A stretch of 64,000 bases of DNA, from NCBI GenBank assembly GCA_937949615.1, contig CALEDQ010000008.1, forward strand, positions 744,001-808,000, given 5' to 3'. This DNA comes from an uncultured bacterium. Its GTDB lineage: Bacteria; Muiribacteriota; Ozemobacteria; Ozemobacterales; Ozemobacteraceae. The notes beneath the pieces were generated by a model that did not search any database, was not told the DNA's origin, and saw nothing but the letters and a program-made list of their open reading frames with translations. A program made the position numbers and the translations under genes. How positions within the stretch are numbered: position 1 is the first letter of the stretch; the number at the start of each line of letters is the position of its first letter. Shown here one piece after another: positions 32,593-41,473 of this stretch.

Positions 32593-34712
32593 GGCAGCAG
32601 GAACAGCTTAAAACACTTGAATTCCATGCCAGACTGGCAGAAAAAGCAGCAGAGACAGAAGATCTGCACTTGCTGGTCGAAGGAATTATCTCTGAAACTG
32701 TGGTGTTTATGAATGCAAGTTCCGGCTCGATCATGGTTTTCGACCCTGAAGAGAACTGCCTCAAACTTTACGTTTCATCGCACCACCCAGGCATGCAGAA
32801 AAAGAACCAGCGCGGCCCGGTAGCAAAGGTAGCTCTGAAACACGGAATTGCCGGCCAGGTTTTTGCCACTGGCCGCCCGGTAGTCCTGGAAAGTGCTACC
32901 GGCGCAGACAGAGCCATCAAGCTCAGCCGCAAGAATGATTCGGGCTCTTTTCTTTCCGCCCCGCTCAAGCTCCACCAGAAAATGATCGGAGTCATGAATC
33001 TCAATCGTAACTCAGACCAGAAAGGTTTTTCAGAAGAAGATCTGGTCAAACTGAAGTCAGTCGACACCCTTATTGCCGGCCTGATCGAAAAAGAAAACCT
33101 TCTGCAGACCATAGAAAATAACCGACGCGAGATTGCCAGCCTCTATTCGATTTCCTGCATTCTGGCCAGTAATCGCGATTTTGTCAGCCGTCTGGTCGAT
33201 TTTCTGGTCAAACTTTCTGATGAAATCGGTCTTGAAAGATCGGCCGTAATAGAATTGAACCCTCAGTTCAGTGAGTCAATTTTCAATGCCAATGGCAGCA
33301 ATATCGAAATTCTTGCTGCGCATCGACTTGAGCCGTCCAAACTACAGCAGATGGTCGATTCTGTTGCTGCCAGACTGAGAATGCAGCTTCAAAAACCGAC
33401 AATGAACAATGTTGAAACCGACGAACCAGATGCGCCGCTCACGCTTTCGTTCGAAGAAGAAGATGGGGCACGCGAACTTTTTTGCCTGCCGCTGGTAGTC
33501 GAAGACAAGCCATCACATCTGCTACTGGTCAGTCGCCGGCACGTAGCCGAAGATACTCAGCAGGCAATCAGGTATTATCGTTTTCTCTACCTGATTTCAC
33601 AGAACCTGGCGATGGCAATTGCCCGCAATAAAATGTTTGAGCGCATCGAACAGGACAAACTGCTGCTGATTGACGAATCCCGTCAGAATGAAGTTTTTCT
33701 CGACATCAGCAAAGATCTTGCCTCGACGCTCGACCCGGTAACCATTCTGCAGAAGGCCTTCGTCAGATTTCGTGAACTGATCAATTTTACAACAATCGGA
33801 ATTCTTCTATTTGATGACATCGACAACAATTATCGCCTTTTTGTTCAGCCTGGCGAAAGCATCTCACAGGAATTTCAGGAAAAGCTCGCCGACAACATAT
33901 TCGAGCTGTTCAGCGACTATCCTGCCGACCCGCCTCTTACTAAAGAAAACTTTCATAAGCCCTCTTTTTTCAACCCGCACAATCCAGGAAACCGGCCAAC
34001 AAAAAGTTTTAAGCACGTTCTGCACCTGCCAATAATAATCAGCGACCGGTTCAGAGGCCTGATTCATCTTGCGCGTGGCGAAGACAAACCTTTCACCACC
34101 AAAGATCTCGACATAACCTCTCATTTTACCGGCATTTTCATTACCAGCATCAAAAATGCCCTTATCCACAAAAGAACCGAGAAACTGGCTTTTACCGACC
34201 CGCTCACCGAACTGTTCAATCACCGATATTTTCAGGAAACCCTGGCACACGAATTTATCAGAGCGCGCCGTTACTCAAAGCCGCTCTCTCTTATGGTCAT
34301 CGACATAGATTTCTTTAAAAAATTCAACGATACCTGGGGGCATCTGGTTGGCGATCAGGTGTTGCGCCACGTCGCCGCCATCTTTAAAAATTCAGTGCGC
34401 GAACAGATCGATACAGTCGCCCGTTATGGCGGCGAAGAATTCGCAGTCATATTGCCAGAAACCTCACTCGATGGTGCCAAACTCTTTGCCGAACGTATTC
34501 GCAGCAAGGTTGAGCAGGCAAGCCTTAACCACGACGGCAATGAACTTTTTGTGACTCTTTCTATCGGAGTCTCATGCACTCTCGTCACCAATTGTGAAAA
34601 AACCAGCGACCTGATTGAAGCTGCTGATGTGGCCCTTTACAAGGCTAAAGAAAATGGCCGCAATCAGGTTTTATCCTACGAAGAAGGCCAGCTGAAACAT
34701 GAAAAGCACTAA
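32589..34712 (+). CDS. GAF-domain diguanylate cyclase (GGDEF)
   Basis: A 707-residue soluble protein with three GAF-like regions (about 20-165, 190-345, 370-525) and a C-terminal GGDEF domain (about 530-690). The active-site loop is GGEEF (614-618), a functional variant, and DIDFFKKFNDTWGH upstream supplies metal and substrate contacts, so it should make c-di-GMP. The product-inhibition RxxD site five residues before GGEEF reads ExxD (605-608), so feedback inhibition is probably absent. The ATG overlaps the upstream stop by 4 bp, and its own 3' end overlaps the HD-GYP gene by 14 bp. Confidence 0.93.
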   Translation: MRQQEQLKTLEFHARLAEKAAETEDLHLLVEGIISETVVFMNASSGSIMVFDPEENCLKLYVSSHHPGMQKKNQRGPVAKVALKHGIAGQVFATGRPVVLESATGADRAIKLSRKNDSGSFLSAPLKLHQKMIGVMNLNRNSDQKGFSEEDLVKLKSVDTLIAGLIEKENLLQTIENNRREIASLYSISCILASNRDFVSRLVDFLVKLSDEIGLERSAVIELNPQFSESIFNANGSNIEILAAHRLEPSKLQQMVDSVAARLRMQLQKPTMNNVETDEPDAPLTLSFEEEDGARELFCLPLVVEDKPSHLLLVSRRHVAEDTQQAIRYYRFLYLISQNLAMAIARNKMFERIEQDKLLLIDESRQNEVFLDISKDLASTLDPVTILQKAFVRFRELINFTTIGILLFDDIDNNYRLFVQPGESISQEFQEKLADNIFELFSDYPADPPLTKENFHKPSFFNPHNPGNRPTKSFKHVLHLPIIISDRFRGLIHLARGEDKPFTTKDLDITSHFTGIFITSIKNALIHKRTEKLAFTDPLTELFNHRYFQETLAHEFIRARRYSKPLSLMVIDIDFFKKFNDTWGHLVGDQVLRHVAAIFKNSVREQIDTVARYGGEEFAVILPETSLDGAKLFAERIRSKVEQASLNHDGNELFVTLSIGVSCTLVTNCEKTSDLIEAADVALYKAKENGRNQVLSYEEGQLKHEKH

Positions 34713-36900
34713 AAAGCGTGCGGTCAATCAGACCGAACAAACCTTCAAAAGACTTTCAAGACTGTCTGATATTTCGATGGCCCTCTCTTCGGGAACGGAA
34801 TTGAACGATCTTCTCAAAAGCATGGCAAAAACAGCCAAAGAAGCACTCGCAGCCGACGAGGTATATTTCATGCTTCTTAATCGCGAATCTTTTGAGCTGG
34901 TTTTTTCTGCCTGCAGCGGCGGTAGAAGGAAGCGTCCGGAACAGGTTCGCTGCCTTGACCGCCGCACAATTATCAATTCTGAAGAAGAATTCGGCTTTGC
35001 CCCTTGCACTACCGAAGCTCCCGCAGATTCAGACGAAGAAGCTCCGGTCGGCGAAGCCCTGCTTCTGCGCAACGCTTTTTCGAGCCGCCAGCGCCTTCTT
35101 TATTCTGGTGAGATGCATGACCCACTGTTCAAAGACACGCCTTTCACTTCGGCCATGCTGATACCTCTGATGACCAACACTCAGTGCGTCGGGCTTATGG
35201 TTACCGGCAACATTGAGCAGAATCGACCATTCAGCGTCAATGACCTCGAAGAAGCGACGGTTTTTGCCAATCTTGCGGCGATGAAAATCGAACATAACGG
35301 CCTGCTTCTTGAACGCGAAAACCGCATTCGCGAAATGGAAAAACTGAATGTGCTTGCCAAAAGGTTTTCGTCGGTTCAAACCCTCGAAGGCCTGATAGGA
35401 CTCTCTTTTGAATATCTTTCACAACTGATTCAGCATGATCTTGGTATAGTCTGCCTTTACAAAGATGACGAAGAAACCAGATACTTCGTCTCGCGGCTGC
35501 CTCTGGCACCGTCAAGCCTCGATGGCCTTACCAGCCACATTGACGACATCAGTTTTAAAATCAGGGGTAAAGCCCCGCGCATTACCAGATGCCAACAGCT
35601 TTTTCTGCCAGGCCAGAAGACCATGAGCATGGACAAAATCTTCAGGCGCAAGGTTCAGTCGTTTATGACTGTGCCGCTTACGGTTCAGGGCAAAAACATT
35701 GGTCTCATCAACCTCAGCGCCACCCGGCAGAAAGCTTTCAATCGCGAGCATCTGCGCACTTTCACTACACTTTCGAATCTGCTGGCAACCGCTATCGAAA
35801 ATGTAAAAATCCGCCTTTACCTCGAACGCCGTATTGACGAAATTTCGGTTCTTTTCGAGATTTCTCAGTCGATTACCTCAACACTGGTTCTTGACGAAGT
35901 TCTTGACTCAATTGTCAATTTCTCCATGGAAATGATGAACGCACTGCGCTGCGAACTGCGCCTGCTCGACCTCACCGGTGAGCTGCTCGAAGTCAGAGCT
36001 TCACGGGGTTTATCAAAATCGTTTTTGTCTTCTACTGCCATAAAAGTTGGCGAAGGCATTATCGGCAACTGCTTTTCGCAGAGATTGCCGATTTCAGTGG
36101 TAGACGCCCGCAAGGATCCGCGCACCAAATACACGTCACTGGTCAAGCGTGAAAAGCTTGCCGGCCTGCTTGCGGTGCCGATCATGCAGCGCGGCCGCCC
36201 GATCGGCGTAATCACAATTTACACCAGCAAACCGCGCGACTTCTCTCAGGATGAAATTGACCTGCTGTCGACCTTTGCTTCACAGGCCAGCATTGCCATC
36301 GAAAACGCCAAGCTGTATGCCGAAATGAAGCGCCAGTATCTGTCGATGGTCATGGCTCTGGCGGCGGCAATCGAAGCCAAAGATTCTTACACTCATGGCC
36401 ACAGCACCAAGGTAATGGAATACGCGGTCAAGATCGGTGAAGAGCTTGGTCTCAGCGAAGATGAAATCGAAACGGTCAGATATGCCGGACTGCTGCACGA
36501 TATTGGCAAAATCGGGATTAAAGACGTAATTCTCACCAAAGAAGGGCATCTCACCGACGAAGAAATCAACGAGCTGCACCGTCATCCTGAATATGGCGCG
36601 TCGATCATGGAAAGGGTCGAGATTCTCAAAGAGATTGCACCACTCACGCTTTATCATCACGAACGCTATGACGGAACCGGCTACCCGCTTGGTCTGAAGG
36701 GCGACCAGATACCGCTCGGAGCGCGCATTCTCGCTGTTGCCGACACTTACGACGCCATGATCGCTGACCGCCCCTATCGCAAGGCTTTTCCGTTCGATTA
36801 TGTGAAACACGAAATGAAAAAGGCCGCTGGAACCCAGCTTGATCCGGAAATTGTTAAAATCTTTTTCGAAATTCTCAAGCGTGAGGGTGTCGGCAACTAG
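34699..36900 (+). CDS. GAF-domain HD-GYP c-di-GMP phosphodiesterase
   Basis: A 733-residue soluble protein with three GAF-like domains (about 20-200, 215-370, 385-540) and a C-terminal HD-GYP domain. Signature residues are intact: His600-Asp601 in LLHDIGKIGIKD and HHERYDGTGYP (653-663). HD-GYP enzymes hydrolyse c-di-GMP to GMP or pGpG, and some act on 3'3'-cGAMP. Its coupling to a diguanylate cyclase and a SpoIIE phosphatase suggests a balanced sensory unit. The ATG lies inside the end of the GGDEF gene. The tRNA nucleotidyltransferase follows after 8 bp. Confidence 0.94.
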   Translation: MKSTKKRAVNQTEQTFKRLSRLSDISMALSSGTELNDLLKSMAKTAKEALAADEVYFMLLNRESFELVFSACSGGRRKRPEQVRCLDRRTIINSEEEFGFAPCTTEAPADSDEEAPVGEALLLRNAFSSRQRLLYSGEMHDPLFKDTPFTSAMLIPLMTNTQCVGLMVTGNIEQNRPFSVNDLEEATVFANLAAMKIEHNGLLLERENRIREMEKLNVLAKRFSSVQTLEGLIGLSFEYLSQLIQHDLGIVCLYKDDEETRYFVSRLPLAPSSLDGLTSHIDDISFKIRGKAPRITRCQQLFLPGQKTMSMDKIFRRKVQSFMTVPLTVQGKNIGLINLSATRQKAFNREHLRTFTTLSNLLATAIENVKIRLYLERRIDEISVLFEISQSITSTLVLDEVLDSIVNFSMEMMNALRCELRLLDLTGELLEVRASRGLSKSFLSSTAIKVGEGIIGNCFSQRLPISVVDARKDPRTKYTSLVKREKLAGLLAVPIMQRGRPIGVITIYTSKPRDFSQDEIDLLSTFASQASIAIENAKLYAEMKRQYLSMVMALAAAIEAKDSYTHGHSTKVMEYAVKIGEELGLSEDEIETVRYAGLLHDIGKIGIKDVILTKEGHLTDEEINELHRHPEYGASIMERVEILKEIAPLTLYHHERYDGTGYPLGLKGDQIPLGARILAVADTYDAMIADRPYRKAFPFDYVKHEMKKAAGTQLDPEIVKIFFEILKREGVGN

Positions 36901-36908
36901 CCATTCTG

Positions 36909-39530
36909 ATGAAATACAGCCCAGCAGAACTGATCGCCCTGCCTCACAATGCTGACCTCGACCATCTCGGTGCGGCAAGGTGTCTGCTGCTTAAATTTCC
37001 TGAAGCCAGGATTCTGCACCCGGTCAGATTCAGGCAGAACGCATGGGAATGCGGGCGACGCCTCGACTGGTTCAAAACTGTAAAGTTTGCCGAAGTTGAC
37101 TTTGCCGCGGTCAGAACAGTTTATCTCGTCGGCCTCGATCAGCCCAGACAAAATCCTGAGCTTGTCGAAGAACTAGCCCGTTTCACTCCGGCAATAAAGG
37201 TATTTTCCGATCGCAAACATTCGTTTCCTTTTGCCTGCGAGTCTTTTCCAAATCAGAGCATGAGCCTTACCGCATCGCTGATGAACCAGCTGCACGATGC
37301 GGGAATGCGTTTCAGCAATGAAGATATGCAGCTTTTCAAGCTTGCGGTTATCGAAAAGACCTGGGCAGGTCTTTCTGCAAAAATCAGGGCCGAAGACAAC
37401 CGGGCCCTCAATTTTCTTCAGCGGCAGTTTACCCCGCCGGGCAAGATTGCCAACAGCATTGTCCTCGGGCTGCGCGAAGGGCAGACCGGTCTGTATCACC
37501 ACATGCTGAAAAATATTGAAGACATTCAACCCGGGCACTGGCCGGTTACGCTGATCGCCGTCAAAACTACCGGTCAGGTTCAGGACATCGAACCGGTAGT
37601 CGATACGGTCTGGTCAGACGTTGCCCAGCCGGTGATGTTGATTGTTCTATCGTCCGGCAATTTTTCGCGGGTCTGGGCGCGCAGCAGTATTTCGCAGATC
37701 GACTTTTTTGAGGTTTTTAAAGATTTCAGGCCGGCACGCATTCGCCGATGGGTTTATTTTCACTTTTCCGGCGAAAGCCACGAGCAGAACCGACTGCATG
37801 TTCTCGGACATCTCAAAAATCACCTTAAACCTGATATGACCGCAGGCGACATCATGTCTGCCTCGCCCCAGCTGATCGACTGGCATTCGACAATTCGCAG
37901 CGCCTTTGACATGATGCTTAAATTTAACATCATGTCGCTGATTGTCATGAAAAACCATGAATTTGCAGGCATAGTGACCCGTCGTGACCTCGACCGGGCA
38001 CTGCAGATGAACCTTCTCGACGCTGAAATCGGCCCGTATGTTCCGACCAACGTGCCGGCAGTCAGCCCGGCCACTCCGGTCAGGGTTCTCAAGAACCTTA
38101 TGGTCAGATACAATATCACCAGACTGCCGGTTCTGAAAGATTCTGACGTGGTCGGCATAATCACGACGCATGAGCTTCTCAGAGCTCTGCCGGATTATCT
38201 GCCAATGCCGCAGGACTTTTTGCCTCTCGCGGAGCAGGCAAACCTTCCACCAGCCCGCGATATTGAAAACCTTTTTAAAAGAGTCTTTTCTCTGCGCATT
38301 TTTCATCTGCTCGGCAAAATCGGCAGATTTGCTGCCCAGAAAGGGGTTGACGTATTTGCGGTCGGTGGCTTTGTTCGCGACCTGCTGCTCGAAAGGGCTA
38401 ATTTCGATATAGATATTGTTGTAATTGGCGATGCCATGCCCTTTGCAGCTGCCCTGAGCCAGGAAATGGCGTGCGAATACAAAGTATTCGACCGCTTTCA
38501 TACTGCCCGACTCTATCTTGAAGACCTCAAAATCGACTTCAGTTCGGCCCGCATCGAGCACTACTCTGACCCCGGAGCCCTGCCTCAGATTGAATTCAGC
38601 GGCCTGTCGAACGATCTCTACCGGCGCGACTTCACTATCAACGCACTCGCGTTATCATTGAACCCGGAGCATTTTCTTGAAATAAAAGATTTCTTCGGTG
38701 GTTACAACGACCTTCTGCAGCGCCGCATCCGCATTCTTCACTCTTTCAGTTTTCTTGAAGATCCCACCCGCCTCTACCGCGCCGTTCGCTTTGCAGGGCG
38801 CTTCAATTTCACTCTTGAGCAGGATACCCGCCGGGCCTTTGAGCTGGCCATCAGTCGCGAGGCAACTTCGCGCCTGTCACTGAAGCGTATCGGTGCCGAA
38901 ATCTCAAAGTGCCTGAACGAAGAAAAGCCGCAGCAGGTAGTTGCCGAGTTGTTTTCTGAAGGTCTGATGCTTAGTCTGAGCCAGGAACTAAACGACCCTT
39001 CGATTCTGCCTGGTCGATTCAAGCTTATTAGAGGCCTGGTCAAGCGATTTTCGGTGCTGAACGAAGAGATCGACATCGAAGCGATCTACTGGGCCGGTCT
39101 GTTGTCACTTCTTCCGATAGACGGCTCTTCCTCGATTCTTGATTCGATCGGCACCCCGCATAATCGCAGACAAAAGGTAGTCGAAACACTTAATGCCATG
39201 CGCTCTGTACCGGTTCAGCTGAATCGCATCGAAGAATCTGACCACATCGGGCTTTTCAAATTGCTCGACAGCTTTTGCCTCGAAGCTCTGCTCGGGCTGA
39301 TGGCCTATTCCCTCGACAAGCGCAATGCCCGCAAAATTCTTTACTTTATCGGCCAGCTACGCCATACCCGACCGCTGGTTAACGGCAAAGACCTTATCAA
39401 CGCCGGCATAAAACCGGGCCCGCATATGCGCAGAATATTCGATCATATCACTACAATGCGCTTGAATGGCGCTAAAATGACGCACGAGGAGGAAATGGAA
39501 ATTGCCAGAAGGCTTTACCAGAATATATAA
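36909..39530 (+). CDS. DHH-like/CBS/poly(A) polymerase-type tRNA nucleotidyltransferase
   Basis: An 873-residue fusion. The N-terminal about 300 residues resemble a DHH phosphoesterase, with NADLDHLGA at the first motif, but the DHH motif itself reads DRKH (101-104), so it is probably inactive. Two CBS motifs follow (about 308-430). The nucleotidyltransferase head has VGGFVRDLLL, the DID metal pair (500-502), YRRDFTINALAL (571-582) and EDPTRLYRAVRFAGRF (617-632), then a helical tail. Enzymes of this layout add A, or CCA, to tRNA 3' ends; in some bacteria CC- and A-addition are split between two enzymes. Which reaction this one performs cannot be decided here. It shares the GAF operon's direction. 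Confidence 0.9.
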   Translation: MKYSPAELIALPHNADLDHLGAARCLLLKFPEARILHPVRFRQNAWECGRRLDWFKTVKFAEVDFAAVRTVYLVGLDQPRQNPELVEELARFTPAIKVFSDRKHSFPFACESFPNQSMSLTASLMNQLHDAGMRFSNEDMQLFKLAVIEKTWAGLSAKIRAEDNRALNFLQRQFTPPGKIANSIVLGLREGQTGLYHHMLKNIEDIQPGHWPVTLIAVKTTGQVQDIEPVVDTVWSDVAQPVMLIVLSSGNFSRVWARSSISQIDFFEVFKDFRPARIRRWVYFHFSGESHEQNRLHVLGHLKNHLKPDMTAGDIMSASPQLIDWHSTIRSAFDMMLKFNIMSLIVMKNHEFAGIVTRRDLDRALQMNLLDAEIGPYVPTNVPAVSPATPVRVLKNLMVRYNITRLPVLKDSDVVGIITTHELLRALPDYLPMPQDFLPLAEQANLPPARDIENLFKRVFSLRIFHLLGKIGRFAAQKGVDVFAVGGFVRDLLLERANFDIDIVVIGDAMPFAAALSQEMACEYKVFDRFHTARLYLEDLKIDFSSARIEHYSDPGALPQIEFSGLSNDLYRRDFTINALALSLNPEHFLEIKDFFGGYNDLLQRRIRILHSFSFLEDPTRLYRAVRFAGRFNFTLEQDTRRAFELAISREATSRLSLKRIGAEISKCLNEEKPQQVVAELFSEGLMLSLSQELNDPSILPGRFKLIRGLVKRFSVLNEEIDIEAIYWAGLLSLLPIDGSSSILDSIGTPHNRRQKVVETLNAMRSVPVQLNRIEESDHIGLFKLLDSFCLEALLGLMAYSLDKRNARKILYFIGQLRHTRPLVNGKDLINAGIKPGPHMRRIFDHITTMRLNGAKMTHEEEMEIARRLYQNI

Positions 39531-40335
39531 TTTTCGCCCACCGGGTGGCATGCCGCCTGAATCTTTTGCCAGACTGCTGCGTTTTGGCTGCCTGATCGGT
39601 TTTCTACTGTTCGTCAGTTTTATGCTGCAGGGAATCGGCTCGCTACTGTCTTCTGGCTTTCGTCTGCTGGTTCTGATACCGGTCATTCTCATCTCGCTGA
39701 CTTTTCATGAGTATGCCCACGCCAGAATGGCAGATTTTCTTGGCGACCCCACCCCTGAACGCATGGGCAGACTCAGTCTCAATCCCCTCGCCCACCTCGA
39801 TTTTTTTGGCACTCTGTTGCTGTTCTTCACGAACTTTGGCTGGGCAAAACCGGTAATCGTCGATCCGTCAAATTTTCGCGTGCCTCAACGGGCAATGCTT
39901 TCGGTAGCACTGGCCGGGCCGGCCTCGAACTTTTTTCTGGCCTTCATCGGAGCCATGAGCCTGAAAGGACTGGCTGAGATCGTAAAAATAACCATGTTAC
40001 CCCCGATGGCCGTATTTCTGCTGATTCAGGTATTTGAAACCCTGATAGTCATCAACCTCAGTCTGGCCCTGTTCAATCTTCTTCCGATTCCGCCCCTCGA
40101 CGGTTCAAGAGTGGTTTCGTATTTTCTGCCCGGCCGCTACCGCGCTCAATATCGCCAGTTCGAAGAGCTGGCACCGATGCTGCTACTGCTTCTTTTTGCT
40201 CTCGGCGGTCTCGGCCTTGTACTCTCGCCAGCAATCGAAGCCATCTATGGCATGCTGTTGAATCTCTTCAACAACCCTCTCAGAGATCTGCTGATTTATC
40301 TGAAAACCTTCTCATCCGGTGGTTCTTACTATTAA
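39502..40335 (+). CDS. Site-2 protease family (M50) membrane metalloprotease
   Basis: A 277-residue integral membrane protein with about five or six helices. The zinc motif HEYAHARMADFLGD (HExxH) lies in the second helix, and the third ligand Asp is in LLPIPPLDGSRVV. No PDZ domain is present, which places it in the small S2P group related to YwhC rather than RseP. Substrates are unknown. The start is TTG at 39502 with a strong GAGGAGG, overlapping the previous gene by 29 bp; an ATG at 39550 is the alternative. It is the last gene before a terminator. Confidence 0.91.
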   Translation: MPEGFTRIYNFRPPGGMPPESFARLLRFGCLIGFLLFVSFMLQGIGSLLSSGFRLLVLIPVILISLTFHEYAHARMADFLGDPTPERMGRLSLNPLAHLDFFGTLLLFFTNFGWAKPVIVDPSNFRVPQRAMLSVALAGPASNFFLAFIGAMSLKGLAEIVKITMLPPMAVFLLIQVFETLIVINLSLALFNLLPIPPLDGSRVVSYFLPGRYRAQYRQFEELAPMLLLLLFALGGLGLVLSPAIEAIYGMLLNLFNNPLRDLLIYLKTFSSGGSYY

Positions 40336-40343
40336 ACCATAAC

Positions 40344-40373
40344 AAAAATGCCCCCGTTACCGGGGGCATTTTT
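40344..40373. terminator. Bidirectional rho-independent terminator between S2P and ferritin genes
   Basis: TGCCCCCG-TTAC-CGGGGGCA flanked by A-run on the left and T-run on the right, so it can serve both converging genes. Confidence 0.92.
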
Positions 40374-40385
40374 ATGATGGGCAGT

Positions 40386-40910
40386 TTATGCAGCCGGGGT
40401 TGGATTGTAGGGATTCGCTGCCGCCGGGCGTGCAGCGAGTTCGCGGTCAATCATAAACATGCCGCCGGGTGCGTTGCCAGTGAGATTGATCATGTCAATA
40501 ACAGCTTTGGCTGCGGCTTCTTCTTCGACCTGTTCACCGACGAACCAGTTGAGAAAGTTGACGGTTGAATGGTCTTTGAGAGTGTAGGCAAGATCAACGA
40601 GGTTATTGATGCATTCTGTAATGTGGCCTTCATGTTTGAGAGCTTCTTCAAACACCTGTTTTGCAGACTTCCAGGTCTTGGGCGGCGCTGCAATGGCTTT
40701 GAGTTCGGATTTTCCACCTTTTTCGGCGATATAATTCATGAATTTAACGGCATGGCTGAATTCTTCAAGGGCCTGGTTCCGCATCCAGTGCTGCAGACCG
40801 GGCAGGCCTTCGGCGGCAGCATATTCTGCCATAGCCAGATAAAGGTAGAAAGAATACATTTCTTCTTGAACCTGATTTACAAGAGCTGTTTCCATTTTTT
40901 TTGCAAGCAT
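40386..40910 (-). CDS. ftnA: Ferritin (FtnA-type, non-haem)
   Basis: A 174-residue four-helix iron-storage protein that forms a 24-subunit cage. The ferroxidase ligands line up with E. coli FtnA: Glu17, Glu50, His53, Glu94, Gln127 and Glu130 (motifs EEFSHAVKF and WFVGEQVEEE). The C-terminal tail is Ala/Pro/Asn-rich. The ATG has GGAGGAAATG upstream. It is a single-gene unit; I could not find a clear Fur box or promoter in the AT-rich leader. Confidence 0.96.
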   Translation of the reverse strand: MLAKKMETALVNQVQEEMYSFYLYLAMAEYAAAEGLPGLQHWMRNQALEEFSHAVKFMNYIAEKGGKSELKAIAAPPKTWKSAKQVFEEALKHEGHITECINNLVDLAYTLKDHSTVNFLNWFVGEQVEEEAAAKAVIDMINLTGNAPGGMFMIDRELAARPAAANPYNPTPAA

Positions 40911-40999
40911 TTCATTTCCTCCACAACAATGTCATATTAATTACCACTCAAAAAGTATCATTTTAAAGACAAAACTGCAAATACTTTTTGGCAAACGCC

Positions 41000-41473
41000 T
41001 CAATTGCGGTCATCATAAGTTTGAAAGAGCCTGAGAATCATGTCAGACGAGGTTTCGTCATGATGCCGCAAAACCCTTCTGACCAGCTGCGGTTTCTGTT
41101 TCAGCCGCTTCAGAAACCTGGCACCGGCAATGCAATGCCGGGTGTTGGCAAGCGGCAAAAGAACTTTAACAACCTTGAAGAAAAGTGTCGGTCGGGTTAT
41201 CGCCTTGCCGATATCATGCACCAGAGCAAGCTCAAGCAGTTCAGACCGCTCACTTTCACTCAGACGGCAATCACGGTTGATATCAGACCAAACCCTCATG
41301 ACATGAGCCTTTTCAGATTTGCGCAGTCTGCCGAGCTCTGCTTTTATAGGCTCAGGCAAGCTTGTAATCGCATTTTCCCACTCGCATCTCTGCAGTTCTG
41401 GAAACAAAACCTGTTTGAACTGCCAGATCCGATATACAACTCTCTTAAACAGGCGTCGCAACATTGCAATCAC
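41000..41473 (-). CDS. Small HD-domain phosphohydrolase-like protein
   Basis: A 157-residue protein with an HD fold: KAHVMRVWSDI supplies the first histidine, LALVHDIGKAITRPTLFF the HD doublet, and LRHHDETSSDM a further histidine pair. The small size resembles stand-alone HDIG proteins that hydrolyse nucleotides or phosphates. The substrate is not deducible. It is coupled to rarA: the GTG start (41471-41473) overlaps the rarA stop as GTGA; an ATG three codons in is possible. It is the last gene of the 43.6-41.0 kb minus operon. Confidence 0.8.
   Translation of the reverse strand: MIAMLRRLFKRVVYRIWQFKQVLFPELQRCEWENAITSLPEPIKAELGRLRKSEKAHVMRVWSDINRDCRLSESERSELLELALVHDIGKAITRPTLFFKVVKVLLPLANTRHCIAGARFLKRLKQKPQLVRRVLRHHDETSSDMILRLFQTYDDRN

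Noticed and set aside
34162..34170. Perfect DnaA box TTATCCACA
   Set aside because: A single copy inside the GGDEF coding sequence, with no other boxes or AT-rich unwinding element around it.
37647..38561. Open frame of 304 codons on the minus strand
   Set aside because: It is antisense to the CBS/poly(A) polymerase gene, whose conserved motifs are unambiguous. The composition looks like reverse-strand translation.
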